DNA from: a virus
IMG/VR virus record: IMGVR_UViG_3300033153_010718
Location: 1 to 64,000 of that record
Length of the DNA stretch: 64,000 nucleotides
Strand: one strand, 5' to 3'
A model generated the notes under the pieces. The model did no database searches, was not told the origin of the DNA, and saw only the letters and a program-made list of their open reading frames with translations. Numbering within the stretch: the stretch's first letter is position 1; every line of letters begins with the position of its first letter. Of this stretch, positions 62,387 to 64,000 are shown piece by piece. Both the position numbers and the translations under genes were made by a program.

Positions 62387-63273
62387 CAGTCCCTCAGTTC
62401 CGCCACGCAGATGCTCTTGGGATTGGTGATGACAACCTTCTGCCGCAGGACCATGCTCATGCCGTTCTTCTTCACAGCGTCGTTCGGCAGGAACTGGAAC
62501 ACGTAGGGCACCCACGCGATACTGCCGAACAGCGCCGCGTGCGCGCCCTTGTTCAAGAGCAGCAGCCGATCGCCCGGGAAGTGGTGCTGCGGCATGACGC
62601 GCACGATCTGCTGATTCTGCAGCCCCGCAGCCCGCGCGTGACTGCACACCGCGACATTCGGCAGGAGACCCGAACGACTGAAGCCCTTCTGCCGCTCCAG
62701 CTCGGCAATGTCAACCAGCGTCTGGCCCATGGTGACACGGGTGTTCGGCTCCTCCACCACCTCCAGAGCTTGGGCCAGCGCGCTGTGCATGCAGAAGGTG
62801 ATCGCCTCGTCGAACAGGTACTCCAGGATCGGGGCGTGCAGCTCACTCAGGTAGGTCGGCAGCCACGTGAGCCTGGTCGGCAGATCGAGCGGGTCCACGG
62901 ACACCGCCTCGGTCTCCACGCGGAACGCGAGATCGAGACGCGCATCACCAGTCGGCTTCGCGGCCGGATCGTCCGGGTCCAGCCGCGTCAGCAGCGGCAA
63001 CCCGTAGCACGGCTGCGAAGCAGGGTGTACTGCGAAGAGATCGTGCACCTGGTGCCTGGCGAAGGCGAAGCCCAGGCCCTTCATGATCAAGTTCTTCCAA
63101 TCCCCGCCGAGCAGCTCCTCCAAGGGATCGGTCGAGCGCTCGTCGAGCCGCCCGAAGTAGGCGAACTGGCTCGACAGGAGCCGCGCTGTTGCTGCGGCCC
63201 TCGTCACCGATGTATCGCGCGGGATGCAATGCTCCCACGCGTCCGCTTCGTTGCCCCAGTAGCTCGGTCGCAT
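62386..63273 (-). CDS. Unidentified protein upstream of the ATPase
   Basis: 295 residues from ATG 63273 after GGAGGG. Helical with beta strands; V-T-M-G-Q-T-L-V-D-I-A-E-L-E and the end V-V-I-T-N-P-K-S-I-C-V-A-E-L. No family named; it could be a structural protein. A GGGTAGAAC element lies 24 bases upstream. Confidence 0.65.
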   Translation of the reverse strand: MRPSYWGNEADAWEHCIPRDTSVTRAAATARLLSSQFAYFGRLDERSTDPLEELLGGDWKNLIMKGLGFAFARHQVHDLFAVHPASQPCYGLPLLTRLDPDDPAAKPTGDARLDLAFRVETEAVSVDPLDLPTRLTWLPTYLSELHAPILEYLFDEAITFCMHSALAQALEVVEEPNTRVTMGQTLVDIAELERQKGFSRSGLLPNVAVCSHARAAGLQNQQIVRVMPQHHFPGDRLLLLNKGAHAALFGSIAWVPYVFQFLPNDAVKKNGMSMVLRQKVVITNPKSICVAELRD

Positions 63274-63296
63274 GTCGGCCCTCCTCGCCTGGCGCT

Positions 63297-63305
63297 GTTC
63301 TACCC
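63297..63305 (-). promoter_or_regulatory. GGGTAGAAC element
   Basis: About 24 bases before ATG 63273, with GGCGAGGAGGG between. Confidence 0.52.
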
Positions 63306-63487
63306 TGGTTCGCGGACTCTGCGCAGTCCTCGGTTCCCGGATCTGGACTTGGTGTTGATGTGAAGGCGGGCTCTTAGGAGTCCCGATGTTGCCGAGGCGG
63401 CGGGGTAGGGGGTCGGCGTGGCGGACCTCGACAGCAGCCACCATTCTGTGCAGGAGCTTGCGCAGTCCGCCGTGCTACTCTGGATGG

Positions 63488-63853
63488 ATGGCCGACGATC
63501 GAGACAGGCTGTCTAAACTGAAGATCCTCCGGGACAGGACCGACAACGCTGGCGAAAGAGCTGCAGCAGAGGCTGCACTCCAGCGCGGACTCCGTCGAGC
63601 TGGCTTGGTCGAGGCAGACCTGGTGCCGCCCACACCAGCTCGGCCTCCTGGCGCTCCCCCCGTTGGCGCGCGAGTGATGACGCCGTTCGGGGTCGGGACG
63701 ATGATGCCTGATGGTCGGATCCGGCTGGACGGCCCGCCACCAATGCCGCAGCCGATCATCCAGGTGCGGGTGTTCGGTGGCGGCTTCGGCGGCTTCAGCG
63801 CGACGTCGGCGAGTACCGACACCGGCACGAGCGGATTCAGCTTCAACTTCTAA
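63488..63853 (+). CDS. Unidentified protein with Gly/Ser tail
   Basis: 121 residues from ATG 63488. Charged helix, Pro-rich linker, then a Gly-rich tail ending G-F-S-F-N-F. Function unknown. Divergent from the gene at 63273. Confidence 0.58.
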   Translation: MADDRDRLSKLKILRDRTDNAGERAAAEAALQRGLRRAGLVEADLVPPTPARPPGAPPVGARVMTPFGVGTMMPDGRIRLDGPPPMPQPIIQVRVFGGGFGGFSATSASTDTGTSGFSFNF

Positions 63854-63901
63854 GGCCCGGCGTTGGCGTCTGCCCCAGCTTCCGGTTCTGCCCCGCAGCG
63901 T

Positions 63902-63940
63902 TGGTATCCGATGTATCCGAACGGGGGCCGGATTTCGGAT
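63902..63940. promoter_or_regulatory. Inverted repeat, possible operator
   Basis: TATCCGA ... TCGGATA frame GTATCCG and CGGAT pieces in a 40-base palindromic stretch near the window edge. No gene overlaps it. Confidence 0.35.
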
Positions 63941-64000
63941 ACCTTCGGCGCTGGTGCACCTACTGTCGGGGCAGCCGGCGCCCCGAACTGCGAACTGCGC

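Overview
The window is part of a large, GC-rich tailed-phage genome. It carries a T4-type (myovirus) head module and 44 legible tRNA genes covering all 20 amino acids. Nearly all genes are tightly packed with ATGA, GTGA, TTGA or TGATG stop/start overlaps, GTG starts are common, and purine-rich Shine-Dalgarno sequences point to a bacterial host of high GC. No rRNA, CRISPR array, integrase or insertion sequence was seen.

Layout. (1) 0-12.5 kb, minus strand: head genes read right to left. They are a portal protein split by three inteins, two helical or charged proteins, a prohead protease fused to a scaffold-like coiled coil, and a gp23-type major capsid protein. A free-standing Hint/HNH protein and two small proteins with a T4-like capsid-targeting N terminus lie upstream of the portal gene, with a staphylococcal-nuclease-like protein beyond. 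(2) 12.6-19.0 kb, plus strand: an operon of small accessory proteins, many with zinc-binding cysteine pairs. (3) 19.0-24.9 kb, minus strand: the tRNA array, interrupted by three HNH endonuclease genes and a small zinc-finger ORF. (4) 25.3-35.4 kb, minus strand: a NUDIX protein, a possible Acb2/Tad1-like protein, dUTPase, and a 1305-residue protein with metallopeptidase and 2H-phosphoesterase motifs, followed by further proteins with a capsid-targeting N terminus. (5) 35.4-43.6 kb minus, 43.6-55.0 kb plus and 55.0-63.3 kb minus: about 80 very small genes in three overlapping-gene operons, including a DHODH-like enzyme, a barstar-like protein, a methyltransferase and a terminase-like ATPase.

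Three patterns run across the window. First, every resolved tRNA has G instead of U at T-loop position 55, and where the D-loop can be aligned it has A instead of G at position 18, so the normally invariant G18-Psi55 elbow contact appears to be replaced in concert. Second, about 50 otherwise unrelated small proteins share a short helix-like motif, usually at the C terminus, with consensus S/P/D-A-V/I-D/E/T-x-L-G/A-x-L/V. Third, a family of proteins begins with a peptide like M-S-L-Y-D-R-V-L-x-E followed by A or G, which fits a T4 gp21-type prohead protease site and suggests packaged, injected proteins. A DNA motif GGGTAGAAC just upstream of many start codons is a candidate promoter element.

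No searches or structure predictions could be run. Family names rest on motifs read by eye. Most small genes have no recognisable function and are described as such.
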